Assembly (NCBI GenBank): GCA_003543135.1
Contig: DPJG01000027.1
Location: forward strand, 186,001-250,000
Direction: 5' to 3'
From: Rheinheimera sp.
GTDB lineage: Bacteria > Pseudomonadota > Gammaproteobacteria > Enterobacterales > Alteromonadaceae
Length of the DNA stretch: 64,000 nucleotides
A program made the position numbers and the translations under genes. The stretch's first letter is position 1; every line of letters begins with the position of its first letter. Positions 37,174-46,562 of this stretch are shown here, one piece after another. The notes below the pieces were generated by a model. That model worked only from the letters and a program-made list of their open reading frames with translations. It did no database searches and was not told the DNA's origin.

Positions 37174-39198
37174 TTACACTTTAACGGCCAATAAACTATT
37201 GCTGCGCTGGTAAAGCTGCGGCGGAATTTTCCCCAGCTGACACTGGGCTTCGCTGACACTGAGCCCCTGTAATTTCAGCCGGTCTTTAAACAGCGGTAAA
37301 AACTGCTGGGCAGTGCTGACTACTTTTTCCTGCTCCGCATAAAACTGCAGGCTAACGTCCTGACCTGTTAACCGCACCTGCACCAGCAAGGGGCCAAGCT
37401 CGGCCAAATCAAATTTCATCGTCAGTTGCCACTGCCGGGTTTTTGCGCTGTCGCTTTTGCCGTCGGCTTCACGCTCACTGATGGCAAGCTCAGCAAAACG
37501 ACTGTCTCCCGCCTGTTGCAGCGGCAGCTGAATAAAAAGTTGCTGATTTTGCTGTGGTTGTTGCTGCTGCTCTACAGACGCCAGCTGCGAGCCTTGCAGT
37601 GTGCTGGCATGGCTCGATAGCTGTCTGAGTAAATTGCTGCTTTGTGTGTTATCAAGCTGGCCTATCAACTGTTGCAGTTTGGCCGCCACCGGAGTTTTGG
37701 GCTCTGTGGTGCTTGCACCAGCCAGCCTGCCCAATAACAGTTGCAGCGCAACGGCCAGGGTACCGGCACTGCTACCGGCCAGGTTGGCAGGCGTTGGCTG
37801 TAGCGGGTTAAATTGCAGTGCCGCCGTTAACTGGGTTAGCAGCTGGCTGCTTTGTACTGGTTTTGCCACATCCAGGCTTTGTGCTTTGAGTTCAGTAAAA
37901 ACGGCGTTGAGCGCCGCCGGTAGCTCCGGCAGTACCCGCAGTGGATCTGCTTTGGCGCCGGAAAGTGGCAGCCATTGCCGCCACAGCTGGCTCATATCGA
38001 CCTGGGTTTTCTGCTGGCTATCGGCAGGTGCTGCCTGCCAAATCAGCGGCCGGTTCAGCTGCTGCGGGCTGAGCTCCAGTACAGCGCCTTTTGGCGGCGT
38101 CGGGCTCAGCTGTAATTGCCATTGTTGTGGTGCAGATTTATGGCTGGACGGACTTAATTGCCAGTCGGCGCCTTGTTGCAACTGAGTGGGGATTTGTTTG
38201 GCCGTGGCCTGTTGTGCTGCGCTGAGCTGATTATGCAGCCATTGTTGCAGCGGTTTGGCATCAGCACCTGGTTTAGTTTCAGCACTGAGCAGCGCAGGTT
38301 GCAGCGCTTTGGCCAGTAATGGCAGCAGTTCACGGTTCTGACTCTGGCTCAGGCTCACAGTTTTATCGGTAAAAGCTGCAGCGGGCAAAGTGCTGGTCGC
38401 TGCTGCGTTTTCAGATCTTGCTGCTTTGCTGTCAGTGAATAACTGTGTTGTGCCAGCGCCGGTTTTGGCCTGGGCTGAGCTGCTTTGCTCCGGACTTTTG
38501 GCAACTTCTGCAACAGAGTTTTTCAAGGTTTCTGGTAAAACGGAGTCGAGTTTTAGTTTGAGCTGAAGCTGTGTTGTACTGGCATCGAGTAGCAGCAAAG
38601 CTTTGGTTTGAAACTGCTGTGGCCATTGGCTGCTTTGTGGCACAAAACTGAGCGGCAACTGCAGCTGGCGCTGATTCGGCAGCTGTAATAACAGTTTTTC
38701 GCCGCTGCGGCTTAGCAGCACTTCCAATTGCAATTGATTGCTGTGCTCTGGTGCGCCTAATAGTTTAACCAGCGCAGCGCTACTGAAGCTGACGGCCGTC
38801 GGTGGATTGTCGTTTGGCTGTACCTGCAGCTGCAATTGGCTTGACGGCAGCTGCTTTAGCGCCAGATGAAGATTGATTGGGCCCTGAGGTTGGCCGGGTT
38901 GCTGTGGATGAGCGCTCGTCTGAGGCTGAGCTGCAATGGTGGCAGTTGTTAAGGTTGTTGTGCTTGTTTGCTGTAAGCCTGATTGTAATAAGCGGGTTTG
39001 CTCCGGACTTAATTTAATCTGTACCGGGCCTTGTGTTGTGCTCAGCTGCAGCTGACTGCTGCCATCACGGCCAATATTCAGCAAACCCTGATACAGGGTG
39101 TCGGGGCTTAACTTCAGCGGCGCCAGCACAGCGGGGCTGGCAGCTGATGCCGGAGTGCTGCCGATGTGTAACAGAGAATCAAGATTGATCTGGTTCAT
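37174..39198 (-). CDS. FliK-like protein (flagellar hook-length control C-terminal domain)
   Basis: 674 residues. The first ~560 residues are very rich in Gln, Leu, Ser and Ala with no recognised domain, typical of molecular-ruler regions. The last ~110 residues contain a FliK-type domain (WQLTMKFDLAELGPLLVQVRLTGQDVSLQFYAE and FLPLFKDRLKLQGLSVSEAQC). It pairs with the FlhB-like gene, and no other flagellar gene is in the window, so this is probably a second copy separate from the main flagellar fliK. Divergent from ccmA. Confidence 0.83.
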   Translation of the reverse strand: MNQINLDSLLHIGSTPASAASPAVLAPLKLSPDTLYQGLLNIGRDGSSQLQLSTTQGPVQIKLSPEQTRLLQSGLQQTSTTTLTTATIAAQPQTSAHPQQPGQPQGPINLHLALKQLPSSQLQLQVQPNDNPPTAVSFSSAALVKLLGAPEHSNQLQLEVLLSRSGEKLLLQLPNQRQLQLPLSFVPQSSQWPQQFQTKALLLLDASTTQLQLKLKLDSVLPETLKNSVAEVAKSPEQSSSAQAKTGAGTTQLFTDSKAARSENAAATSTLPAAAFTDKTVSLSQSQNRELLPLLAKALQPALLSAETKPGADAKPLQQWLHNQLSAAQQATAKQIPTQLQQGADWQLSPSSHKSAPQQWQLQLSPTPPKGAVLELSPQQLNRPLIWQAAPADSQQKTQVDMSQLWRQWLPLSGAKADPLRVLPELPAALNAVFTELKAQSLDVAKPVQSSQLLTQLTAALQFNPLQPTPANLAGSSAGTLAVALQLLLGRLAGASTTEPKTPVAAKLQQLIGQLDNTQSSNLLRQLSSHASTLQGSQLASVEQQQQPQQNQQLFIQLPLQQAGDSRFAELAISEREADGKSDSAKTRQWQLTMKFDLAELGPLLVQVRLTGQDVSLQFYAEQEKVVSTAQQFLPLFKDRLKLQGLSVSEAQCQLGKIPPQLYQRSNSLLAVKV

Positions 39199-39283
39199 AA
39201 TTTTGGCTGTTTAAGCGGCTATCAAGGTTATAGCGCATGCGTATTCTAACGCCAATATGTTAAGATGCGCGCTGTTTTTTTTG

Positions 39284-39946
39284 ATGGCTGTTTCTCTGGT
39301 GTCGACAAACTTATTAACTGCTTTGGCCCTTTGTTGTGTCCGGCAAGACCGGGTGCTGTTTGATGCTGTAGACCTTGAGCTCGCAGCGGGTGAGTTATTG
39401 CATATCAGTGGTAAAAACGGCGCCGGTAAAAGCAGTTTGTTGCGTATTCTGGCGGGTTTGGCCACACCGGATGAAGGACAGGTGTTGTGGTGTGGTAAGC
39501 CGTTATCTGACCGTTCGTCAAACAGTGTGTCACAAAGCGATTTTGCCAGTTCGTTGTGTTACATCGGCCATTTAAGTGGGGTACAACCCCAGCTCACAGC
39601 TCTTGAGAATCTGGAATTCTGGCAGGCGGCATTTGCGCTGAAAAAAACCGATTATTTTGCCGTGCTGGCCACTCTGGGGTTGGCGGGTCTTGAAGATATT
39701 CCCTGTCAGATGTTATCGGCCGGCCAGCAACGCCGTGTGTCTTTAGCGCGCTTGTGGTTAACCCAGGCAAAACTCTGGATTTTAGACGAGCCTTTTACCG
39801 CGCTGGATCAAAGTGCCATTCAGTTGTTGCAACAACAGTTTAAGCAGCATCTTGAAAAAGGCGGCGCCATTATTCTGACCACTCACCAGGCGATGGAGCA
39901 ACAGTTCCCGCAAAGCCGTACCCTGGAGCTTGTTTACCGATGGTAA
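39284..39946 (+). CDS. ccmA: Cytochrome c maturation ABC ATPase CcmA
   Basis: About 220 residues from the ATG at 39284; the start is uncertain (ATG at 39257 and GTG at 39299 are alternatives, none with a good ribosome-binding sequence). Walker A ISGKNGAGKSS, signature LSAGQQRRVSLARL and Walker B LWILDEPFTALD are intact. With CcmB it drives release of heme-loaded CcmE from CcmC. The 3' end overlaps ccmB by 7 bases. First gene of the ccm operon. Confidence 0.94.
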   Translation: MAVSLVSTNLLTALALCCVRQDRVLFDAVDLELAAGELLHISGKNGAGKSSLLRILAGLATPDEGQVLWCGKPLSDRSSNSVSQSDFASSLCYIGHLSGVQPQLTALENLEFWQAAFALKKTDYFAVLATLGLAGLEDIPCQMLSAGQQRRVSLARLWLTQAKLWILDEPFTALDQSAIQLLQQQFKQHLEKGGAIILTTHQAMEQQFPQSRTLELVYRW

Positions 39947-40605
39947 TGTTTAAAGCCGCTTTTGTGCGTGAATGGCGCTTACTGGCCCGGCAAAAAGCCG
40001 ACTGGCTGAATCCATTGATGTTTTTTGTCATAGTCCTCACCTTATTTCCGCTCGGTGTAGGTGCTAAACCCAATTTGCTGGCCGAAATTGCGCCCGGCAT
40101 TGTCTGGATAGCGGCGCTTTTGAGTGTGCTGCTTGGCGCAGAACGCTTGTTTAAAGAAGATTTTCGACAGGGTACGCTGGAGCAACTTGTTACGGCAAGA
40201 GACCCGTTATTTCCTTATGTGCTGGCCAAAATCAGCAGCAGCTGGTGCAGCACCGCCTTGCCGTTGTTATTGATATCGCCGCTGATTGCCTTATTACTTG
40301 GCCTGGGTACCGCAGCCTGGCAGGCGATAGTGCTGAGTTTGCTGCTGGGCACGCCGTTATTAAATTTGCTGGCGGCACTGGGCGCAGCCCTTACTTTATC
40401 TGCCGATAAAGGCGGAATTCTGCTGGCCTTACTGATTTTACCTTTGTATATTCCGCTGCTGATTTTTGCCAGTGCCGCCGTGGAGAATGCCACACTGGGA
40501 CTGGACTATTCGGCACAATTGGCCGTATTAGCGGCCATGTTGTGTCTGGCGGCAGCGCTGGTGCCGCTTGCGGTATTAAAAGCATTAAGATTAAACGTGG
40601 GGTGA
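39940..40605 (+). CDS. ccmB: Cytochrome c maturation ABC permease CcmB
   Basis: 221 residues with six predicted membrane helices. FKAAFVREWRLLARQKADWLNPLMFF at the start and DFRQGTLEQLV are family features. An ATG two codons downstream (39946) is an equally possible start. Forms the membrane part of the CcmAB transporter. Ends one base before ccmC. Confidence 0.95.
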   Translation: MVMFKAAFVREWRLLARQKADWLNPLMFFVIVLTLFPLGVGAKPNLLAEIAPGIVWIAALLSVLLGAERLFKEDFRQGTLEQLVTARDPLFPYVLAKISSSWCSTALPLLLISPLIALLLGLGTAAWQAIVLSLLLGTPLLNLLAALGAALTLSADKGGILLALLILPLYIPLLIFASAAVENATLGLDYSAQLAVLAAMLCLAAALVPLAVLKALRLNVG

Positions 40606-40606
40606 T

Positions 40607-41419
40607 ATGTTTAAGTGGCTTGATCCGTATGCCAAACCTGAAACTTTGTACCGCATCTGCGGTTTGTGGTTTCCATGGTTAATGACGTTGGCTGTGCTGA
40701 CGTTGCTGCTAAGCACCGTCTGGGGCCTTGGTTTTACTCCGGCTGATTATCAGCAAGGCGACAGTTACCGCATTATTCATATTCATGTGCCTGCGGCAAT
40801 TTGGTCTATGGGTGCTTACAGCAGTATGGCGATTGCCGCTTTTATAGCGCTGGTATGGCAAATTAAAGTGGCACAGTGGGCCGTTGGCGCCATTGCCCCT
40901 ATTGGCGCTGTGTATACCCTGATTGCACTCTTGACCGGCATGGCCTGGGGCAAACCTATGTGGGGCACCTGGTGGGTGTGGGATGCCAGACTGACTTCTG
41001 AACTGATTTTATTGTTTTTATATTTAGGTGTGATTGCGCTGTCCGGCGCTTTTGCCGATCGCCAGCTTGGCGCCAAAGCCTCAGCTTTACTGGCCGTGGT
41101 TGGGGTGGTGAATCTGCCTATTATTCACTTTTCGGTAGAATGGTGGAACACCCTGCATCAGGGCGCCACTATCACCAAATTTGCCAAACCTTCGATTGAC
41201 CCTTCGATGCTCTGGCCTTTAGTGCTGGGAATTTTAGGTTTTGCCTTATTGCTGGCGGCGCTGACCTGTTTGCGCCTTCGCACCGCAATTTTACTGAATG
41301 AACAGCACAGGCCCTGGGTTCGCACTTTGGCGCAGCAGTCTGTTCAGCAAGGCCATGTTCAGCAAGGAAATGTGCAGCAAGGCAATGTGCAGCAAACAAA
41401 AGCAGGGCGGGGTATCTGA
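40607..41419 (+). CDS. ccmC: Heme handling protein CcmC
   Basis: 270 residues, six membrane helices. The heme-handling WWD motif is present as WGTWWVWDARLTS, with conserved His in IIHIHVPAAIW and HFSVEWWNTLHQ. It loads heme onto CcmE. The protein carries an unusual C-terminal tail of about 25 residues made of VQQG(N/H) repeats, encoded by a 15-base tandem repeat, beyond the normal family end. The stop overlaps ccmD by one base. Confidence 0.96.
   Translation: MFKWLDPYAKPETLYRICGLWFPWLMTLAVLTLLLSTVWGLGFTPADYQQGDSYRIIHIHVPAAIWSMGAYSSMAIAAFIALVWQIKVAQWAVGAIAPIGAVYTLIALLTGMAWGKPMWGTWWVWDARLTSELILLFLYLGVIALSGAFADRQLGAKASALLAVVGVVNLPIIHFSVEWWNTLHQGATITKFAKPSIDPSMLWPLVLGILGFALLLAALTCLRLRTAILLNEQHRPWVRTLAQQSVQQGHVQQGNVQQGNVQQTKAGRGI
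41342..41401 (+). repeat. 15-base tandem repeat at the ccmC 3' end
   Basis: About four direct copies of a 15-base unit, consensus GT(T/G)CAGCAAGG(C/A)(A/C)AT, at 41342, 41357, 41372 and 41387 (last copy diverged). Each encodes VQQGN/H in frame, so copy-number change would lengthen or shorten the CcmC tail by five residues without shifting the frame. Confidence 0.9.
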
Positions 41420-41649
41420 TGCCGGAATTTTATTTTGAGTCACTCAGTGCCTTTTGGCAGATGGGCGGTTATGCGCTTTTTGTCTGGTTGTCCTTTGGCA
41501 GTACCTACGGACTACTGGCCGTGCTTTGGTGGTTCAGCCAGCGCAGTCAGAGCCGGATTTTGCAGGACTTAGCCAAAAAACAACAACGTGAACACAGAGT
41601 GCGTGCGCAGCAACAACTTGAGGAAGAACACAATGAATCCAAGACGTAA
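41419..41649 (+). CDS. ccmD: Heme exporter accessory protein CcmD
   Basis: 76 residues: one membrane helix (about residues 15-38, with [19 protein letters not shown] start) and a highly charged cytoplasmic tail. It helps release holo-CcmE from CcmABC. Overlaps ccmC by one base and ccmE by 17 bases. Confidence 0.93.
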   Translation: MPEFYFESLSAFWQMGGYALFVWLSFGSTYGLLAVLWWFSQRSQSRILQDLAKKQQREHRVRAQQQLEEEHNESKT

Positions 41650-42196
41650 ACAGCGGCTGATGGCCGTCAGCGCCATTTTGTTGTTATTAAGTGGTGCTGT
41701 GGGTGCCATGTTGTATGCGCTGAATGAAAACGTTGATTTGTTTTATACCCCAAGTCAGTTGCTGGAAGGTTTAGGTGAAGACAAAGTTAAACCCGTGCCG
41801 GGCCAGCGTTTGCGTATTGGCGGTATGGTGGTGCCTGGCTCGGTCAAACGGGACGACAGCAGTTTAAAAGTCAGTTTTGCTTTGGCCGACACAGGCCCGA
41901 CAGTCACAGTGCATTATGACGGCATACTGCCGGATTTATTCCGCGAAGGGCAGGGCATAGTGGCACAAGGCACTTTAATCGATGCCACCAATATTCAGGC
42001 CACTGAAGTGCTGGCCAAACATGATGAAGAATATATGCCGCCGGAAGTGGCAGAAGCGGTGAAAGGCATTAAACATGTGGCGCCTAAATATACCTATCCG
42101 GCTGGCACAGATGCTTCCGCCAAGTCTGGAGCTGCCACAACAGAAGCAAAAACAACGGATAAGCCAGCCACAGCAACAGAGGGCGGTACCCAATAA
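41633..42196 (+). CDS. ccmE: Heme chaperone CcmE
   Basis: 187 residues from the ATG at 41633, behind GAGGA. N-terminal membrane anchor (about residues 8-29) and a periplasmic OB-fold. [12 protein letters not shown] holds H130, which binds heme covalently, and Y134, an axial ligand; both match E. coli numbering. The Ala/Thr-rich tail is disordered in the family. The stop overlaps ccmF by one base. Confidence 0.96.
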   Translation: MNPRRKQRLMAVSAILLLLSGAVGAMLYALNENVDLFYTPSQLLEGLGEDKVKPVPGQRLRIGGMVVPGSVKRDDSSLKVSFALADTGPTVTVHYDGILPDLFREGQGIVAQGTLIDATNIQATEVLAKHDEEYMPPEVAEAVKGIKHVAPKYTYPAGTDASAKSGAATTEAKTTDKPATATEGGTQ

Positions 42197-44190
42197 TGAT
42201 TCCTGAGATTGGTCAGCTGTCGCTGATATTTGCTTTTGCCTTGTCTTGTTTACTGGCGCTGGTACCTATGTATGGCAGTTACAGCGGTAATGTGCGGGCG
42301 TTATTGCTGGCTAAACCTTTGGCCATTGGCCTGTTTTTATTCAGCGCCACCGCCATGGCCTGTCTGATGTACGCTTTTTATCACAGTGATTTTACTGTGA
42401 TTAACGTTGCCAGTAACTCCTCCAGTGTGTTGCCCTGGTATTTTCAGCTGACTGCCAGCTTTGGCTCACACGAAGGGTCCATGCTGCTGTGGGTCACTAT
42501 TCTGGCGCTCTGGACTGCGCTGGTGGCGCTCTTTTCCAACTCCTTGCCGCTGCTGATGCAAGGCCGCATTTTGGGGGTGATGGGTTTTATCTGTGTTGGT
42601 TTTATTGCCTTTTCTCTTTTTATGTCCAACCCCTTTGAGCGCAGCCTGCCGTTTTTTCCGGTGGAAGGCCGTGACTTAAATCCGCTGCTGCAAGACTTTG
42701 GCATGATAGTGCACCCACCTTTGTTGTATGTGGGTTATGTGGGTTTTGCCGTTTCTTTTGCTTTTGCCATTGCCGCTTTAATTGGCGGTAAGTTTGACAG
42801 TACCTGGGCGCGCTGGGCACGGCCATGGACCTTAGCGGCCTGGTTGTTTTTAACCCTGGGCATCATGCTCGGCAGCTGGTGGGCTTATAACGAACTGGGC
42901 TGGGGCGGCTGGTGGTTCTGGGATCCTGTAGAAAACGCCTCATTTATGCCCTGGCTGGTTGGCACTGCTTTGTTGCATTCGCTGGCGGTCACCGAAAAAC
43001 GCGGCACTTTTAAGTCCTGGACTGTGCTGCTGGCCATTGCGGCATTTTCCTTAAGTTTAATGGGCGCCTTTTTAGTGCGCTCCGGTGTGCTGGTGTCGGT
43101 GCATTCATTTGCCTCAGATCCAAGCCGTGGTTTGTATTTACTGGCGTTTTTACTGCTGGTGGTGGGCGGTTCCTTGTTTTTATATGCGCTGCGGATGAAC
43201 GCTGTGCGCTCGCAGGCAAGGTATCAGCTGTTTAGCCGTGAAGTGTTGCTGTGGGGCAATAACGTATTTTTACTGACCGCCACGCTTGTAGTTTTTTTAG
43301 GCACTTTATACCCACTGTTTCACAAAGAATTAGGCCTGGGTTCTATTTCTATCGGCGAGCCGTTTTTTAATCAGCTGTTTTATTACCTGGTGATCCCTTT
43401 TAGTTTGTTATTGGGGCTTGGCCCCTGGGTACGCTGGAAACAACAGCAACTACCGCCTTTATTAAAACCGCTGACCCTAGTGGCGCTGCTGGCACTAACT
43501 ATGGCGATTGGTTATCTGGCCGCAACACAGTCGTTAGCGGCCAATCTGGCGCTGCTTGGCTGTTTGCTTGGTGCCTGGGTTGGTATGTCAGCCATTGGTG
43601 AGGTATATCAGCGTGCGCAGCAGCTGGGCGGTTTCAGCACTGGCATCGGCCGTTTGCAGGCCAGCCACTGGGGTATGACGCTGGCGCATATTGGCTTTGC
43701 CGTGCTGGTGATTGGCGTGGCCATGACCAAAACCCTCAGTGTGGAAAAAGACGTTCGGATGAAAATTGGTGACACAGTGGAGCTCAATGGTTACCACTTT
43801 ACGCTGACCGACGTCTATGCGCTGAAAGGCCCGAACTATGGTGGCCAGGCCGCTGAGCTGGAAGTGTACAGCGATGGCAAAAAAGTGACCCATCTGCACG
43901 CAGAAAAACGTTTTTATCCACTGCAAAAAACCGTGATGACCGAAGCTGCGGTGCACGCCCGGTTAAGCCGCGATTTATACGTGGCTTTGGGAGAAGAGCT
44001 GAGCGGCCCGTCCTGGGCGATGCGGGTTTATGTCAAACCTTTTGTGCGCTGGATTTGGCTGGGTGGTGTATTGATGGCATTGGGTGCTTTGCTCGCGCTA
44101 TTGGATAAACGCTACCGTCGCGCCAGTGCCCATGCTGAGGTAAAAACACGCGAAAATACAGCTGCATATACCGGAGCTGAGCATGCGTAA
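42196..44190 (+). CDS. ccmF: Cytochrome c heme lyase subunit CcmF
   Basis: 664 residues with about 15 membrane helices. The WWD domain reads GWGGWWFWDPVENASFMPW, with conserved His around it (MIVHPPLLYVGYVG, HSLAVTEKRG). With CcmH and CcmI it attaches heme to apocytochrome c. It overlaps ccmG by 8 bases. Confidence 0.97.
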   Translation: MIPEIGQLSLIFAFALSCLLALVPMYGSYSGNVRALLLAKPLAIGLFLFSATAMACLMYAFYHSDFTVINVASNSSSVLPWYFQLTASFGSHEGSMLLWVTILALWTALVALFSNSLPLLMQGRILGVMGFICVGFIAFSLFMSNPFERSLPFFPVEGRDLNPLLQDFGMIVHPPLLYVGYVGFAVSFAFAIAALIGGKFDSTWARWARPWTLAAWLFLTLGIMLGSWWAYNELGWGGWWFWDPVENASFMPWLVGTALLHSLAVTEKRGTFKSWTVLLAIAAFSLSLMGAFLVRSGVLVSVHSFASDPSRGLYLLAFLLLVVGGSLFLYALRMNAVRSQARYQLFSREVLLWGNNVFLLTATLVVFLGTLYPLFHKELGLGSISIGEPFFNQLFYYLVIPFSLLLGLGPWVRWKQQQLPPLLKPLTLVALLALTMAIGYLAATQSLAANLALLGCLLGAWVGMSAIGEVYQRAQQLGGFSTGIGRLQASHWGMTLAHIGFAVLVIGVAMTKTLSVEKDVRMKIGDTVELNGYHFTLTDVYALKGPNYGGQAAELEVYSDGKKVTHLHAEKRFYPLQKTVMTEAAVHARLSRDLYVALGEELSGPSWAMRVYVKPFVRWIWLGGVLMALGALLALLDKRYRRASAHAEVKTRENTAAYTGAEHA

Positions 44191-44806
44191 GTTAATGTTT
44201 TTTATTCCTTTTGTGCTTTTTATTGCGCTGTCGGCTTTTTTATTCAGTGGTTTGTTCTCCGATCCTCGTCAGCATGGTTCGGCGCTTTTGAGCAAACCTT
44301 TGCCGGCGTTTTCACTGCCGGATCTGATGGAGCCACAGCGGATGCTGAGCGCCGACCACCTCAAAGGCAAAGTGTATTTACTGAATGTCTGGGGCCTGTG
44401 GTGCCCAACCTGTAATGCCGAGCTTGGTTTTTTAACCGAGCTGCGCCAGCAGGGCATTGAGATTGTGGGTTTGTATTATGTGCAGCCGCAGGACAGTGCC
44501 TTTGGCGAGACTTTTGATTTAGCGGCATTACAGCAGGATGTGGCAAAAAAGCTGGCCGAGCAGGGCAATCCTTATCAGCTGAATATTCTGGATGAAAAAC
44601 GTAGCCTGATTTTTGATTTAGGGGTGACAGGTGCGCCTGAAACCTTCTTAATTGACGCACAAGGGCAAATCCGCGCCCACCATGTTGGCGATATTAACCC
44701 GCAAAACTGGCCTGCCTTAGCTGCGCAATATCAGGCGGTTGTGCAGGAAGCCCAGGCGACAGGCGCCGGCGGACAACAAAGTGAAGGAGCCACCAATGCG
44801 CCTTAA
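44183..44806 (+). CDS. ccmG: Thiol:disulfide interchange protein CcmG/DsbE
   Basis: 207 residues. N-terminal membrane anchor then a thioredoxin fold with active site WCPTC (C74 and C77) and cis-Pro in GAPETFLID. It keeps the CXXCH motif of apocytochrome reduced. A Gly/Gln-rich tail of about 20 residues extends past the fold. Overlaps ccmH by 11 bases. Confidence 0.96.
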   Translation: MRKLMFFIPFVLFIALSAFLFSGLFSDPRQHGSALLSKPLPAFSLPDLMEPQRMLSADHLKGKVYLLNVWGLWCPTCNAELGFLTELRQQGIEIVGLYYVQPQDSAFGETFDLAALQQDVAKKLAEQGNPYQLNILDEKRSLIFDLGVTGAPETFLIDAQGQIRAHHVGDINPQNWPALAAQYQAVVQEAQATGAGGQQSEGATNAP

Positions 44807-45311
44807 GATGCAGCTGTTGTTAGGGGCGTTCAGCCCTTTGTTATTCGCTTTGTTTTTATGTTCGGCTTTTGCTGCCACTGCGGCAGAAGAGTTGCTGCCT
44901 TTTCAGGATGCCAGGCAAGAAGCGCTGTACCGTGAACTGACGGCCGAGCTGCGTTGCCCTAAATGCCAGAACCAGAATATTGCCGATTCCAACGCTGTAG
45001 TGGCGGTGGATATGCGCGAAAAAACCTATCAGCTGGTGCAGCAAGGGCAAAACAAAGAGCAAGTGATTGATTATATGAAACAAAGGTATGGCGACTTTGT
45101 GCATTATCAGCCGCCTGTGCAGTGGAGCACAATCTGGTTATGGCTGGCGCCTTTGTTGTTATTGGCCGCTTTGTTCTGGGTGATGCTGCAAAAACAACAA
45201 AAAGCGCAGCAACTGCAACAAACGGACGCTGTTGACCCTGAGCTTGAACAAAAACTGCAGGCGATGATTAAACAGGCCATGGCAGAAAAGTCATCAAAGG
45301 AGCCGAATTGA
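44796..45311 (+). CDS. ccmH: Cytochrome c maturation protein CcmH
   Basis: 171 residues from the ATG at 44796 with AAGGAG upstream. Signal peptide of about 29 residues, then the redox motif LRCPKCQNQ (C54 and C57), a three-helix domain and a C-terminal membrane helix. This is the short CcmH/CycL form; the TPR part is encoded separately as ccmI, unlike the E. coli fusion. The stop overlaps ccmI by one base. Confidence 0.95.
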   Translation: MRLKMQLLLGAFSPLLFALFLCSAFAATAAEELLPFQDARQEALYRELTAELRCPKCQNQNIADSNAVVAVDMREKTYQLVQQGQNKEQVIDYMKQRYGDFVHYQPPVQWSTIWLWLAPLLLLAALFWVMLQKQQKAQQLQQTDAVDPELEQKLQAMIKQAMAEKSSKEPN

Positions 45312-46558
45312 TGTTGATGCAATTAAGTTTAGCGGCGCTGCTGATGGTGGCTGTGGTGGTGTTGCTGTTGTGGTGGCCGCGTAAAGCCGGTAGCGCAGAA
45401 CAAACTCAGACTGAACTTTTTGCTGAGCGCCTGCATGCACTGACGCAGGCCAGAGACAATGGTGAGCTGGCAGCTGAAGATTTTTTAAGTGCAGCCAATG
45501 AATTAAAAAGCCAGTTTATCGGGGAGCGACAGGCGGCTCTTGCCGGTAACAACACGCCCTGGCTGGCGCCGCTGTCTCTGGTGCTGGTGCTTGTGGTGGT
45601 GGTCATAGCTTATAGCCTCAGTGGTCACTACCGGCAATTGGCTGACTGGGAGCTGGCACAACAAAATTTACCTTCATATGGCGAGCGGGCGCTGCTTAAT
45701 AAAGGCGAGCCGCTCAGTGAAGAAGAAATCAGTTTATTTGCGCTGGCGCTTCGCACCAAACTGGCCAATGAAGGTGACGACGCTGTGGCCTGGTATGTAC
45801 TTGGCCGCATCTGGTTTTCACAGGGCTTAGTGGATGACGCTATTGAGGCTTTTGAAAAAGCGCTGAGATTAACTCCGGAGCGGGCCAATGTGCTTTTAAG
45901 TTACGCCCAGGCGCTGCTGGTAACCGACGATGCCGACAATCTGCAAAAAGCAGCACAAAGCCTGGGGCTGGTGCTGAGTAAAGATCCAATGAATAAAGAC
46001 GCCTTGTCGATGCTGGCGCTGATAGCCCAGGAGCGGGGTGATCTGGTTGAGGCGAAAGCGGCCTGGGAAATGTTGTTGTCACAACTGGATAAAAATGACC
46101 CACGTTACAACATGATTGAGCAGCAACTGGCCAAAGTTTCACAAGGTGCTGCCGGTGTTAGTGCTGACACTAAAGCTGCTACTTCGGCTGGCCAAAACGC
46201 TGCTGTAGATCCGGCCACGCCTAAACGTCGTATTATGCTGACTTTACAAATCAGTGATGCTTTGGCAGCAAAATTTAAAGACGCCAGTTTATTTGTGGTG
46301 GCCAAAGCTGCCGAAGGCCCGCCGATGCCATTGGCGGTGCAAAAACTCGCGGTCTTTAGCGGTAGCCGTCAGATTGAACTGAACTCAAATATGGTGATGC
46401 AACCAGGCTGGGGCCTGGATAATGTGGGGCAGGTGCAGGTATCAGCACGGATCAGTCAGTCGGGCGCTGTTGCTAAAACAGCAGGTGACCCGGAAATAAT
46501 TTCAGAACTAATTGAATTAAAAGATGGTCAGCAGGAGCTGACACTTTCACTGGAGTAA
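45311..46558 (+). CDS. ccmI: Apocytochrome c chaperone CcmI
   Basis: 415 residues from the ATG at 45311 (AAAGGAG upstream). Two membrane helices (about residues 2-20 and 80-100) flank a cytoplasmic loop. TPR repeats follow (AWYVLGRIWFSQGLVDDAIEAFEKALRLTPERANV), then a linker and a C-terminal beta domain (RRIMLTLQISDALAAK). It presents apocytochrome to CcmFH. Ends 4 bases before mlaA. Confidence 0.94.
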   Translation: MLMQLSLAALLMVAVVVLLLWWPRKAGSAEQTQTELFAERLHALTQARDNGELAAEDFLSAANELKSQFIGERQAALAGNNTPWLAPLSLVLVLVVVVIAYSLSGHYRQLADWELAQQNLPSYGERALLNKGEPLSEEEISLFALALRTKLANEGDDAVAWYVLGRIWFSQGLVDDAIEAFEKALRLTPERANVLLSYAQALLVTDDADNLQKAAQSLGLVLSKDPMNKDALSMLALIAQERGDLVEAKAAWEMLLSQLDKNDPRYNMIEQQLAKVSQGAAGVSADTKAATSAGQNAAVDPATPKRRIMLTLQISDALAAKFKDASLFVVAKAAEGPPMPLAVQKLAVFSGSRQIELNSNMVMQPGWGLDNVGQVQVSARISQSGAVAKTAGDPEIISELIELKDGQQELTLSLE

Positions 46559-46562
46559 ACGG

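Noticed and set aside
37601..38185. 194-codon plus-strand frame inside the FliK-like gene
   Set aside because: Antisense to the Gln/Leu-rich ruler region and explained by its codon bias.
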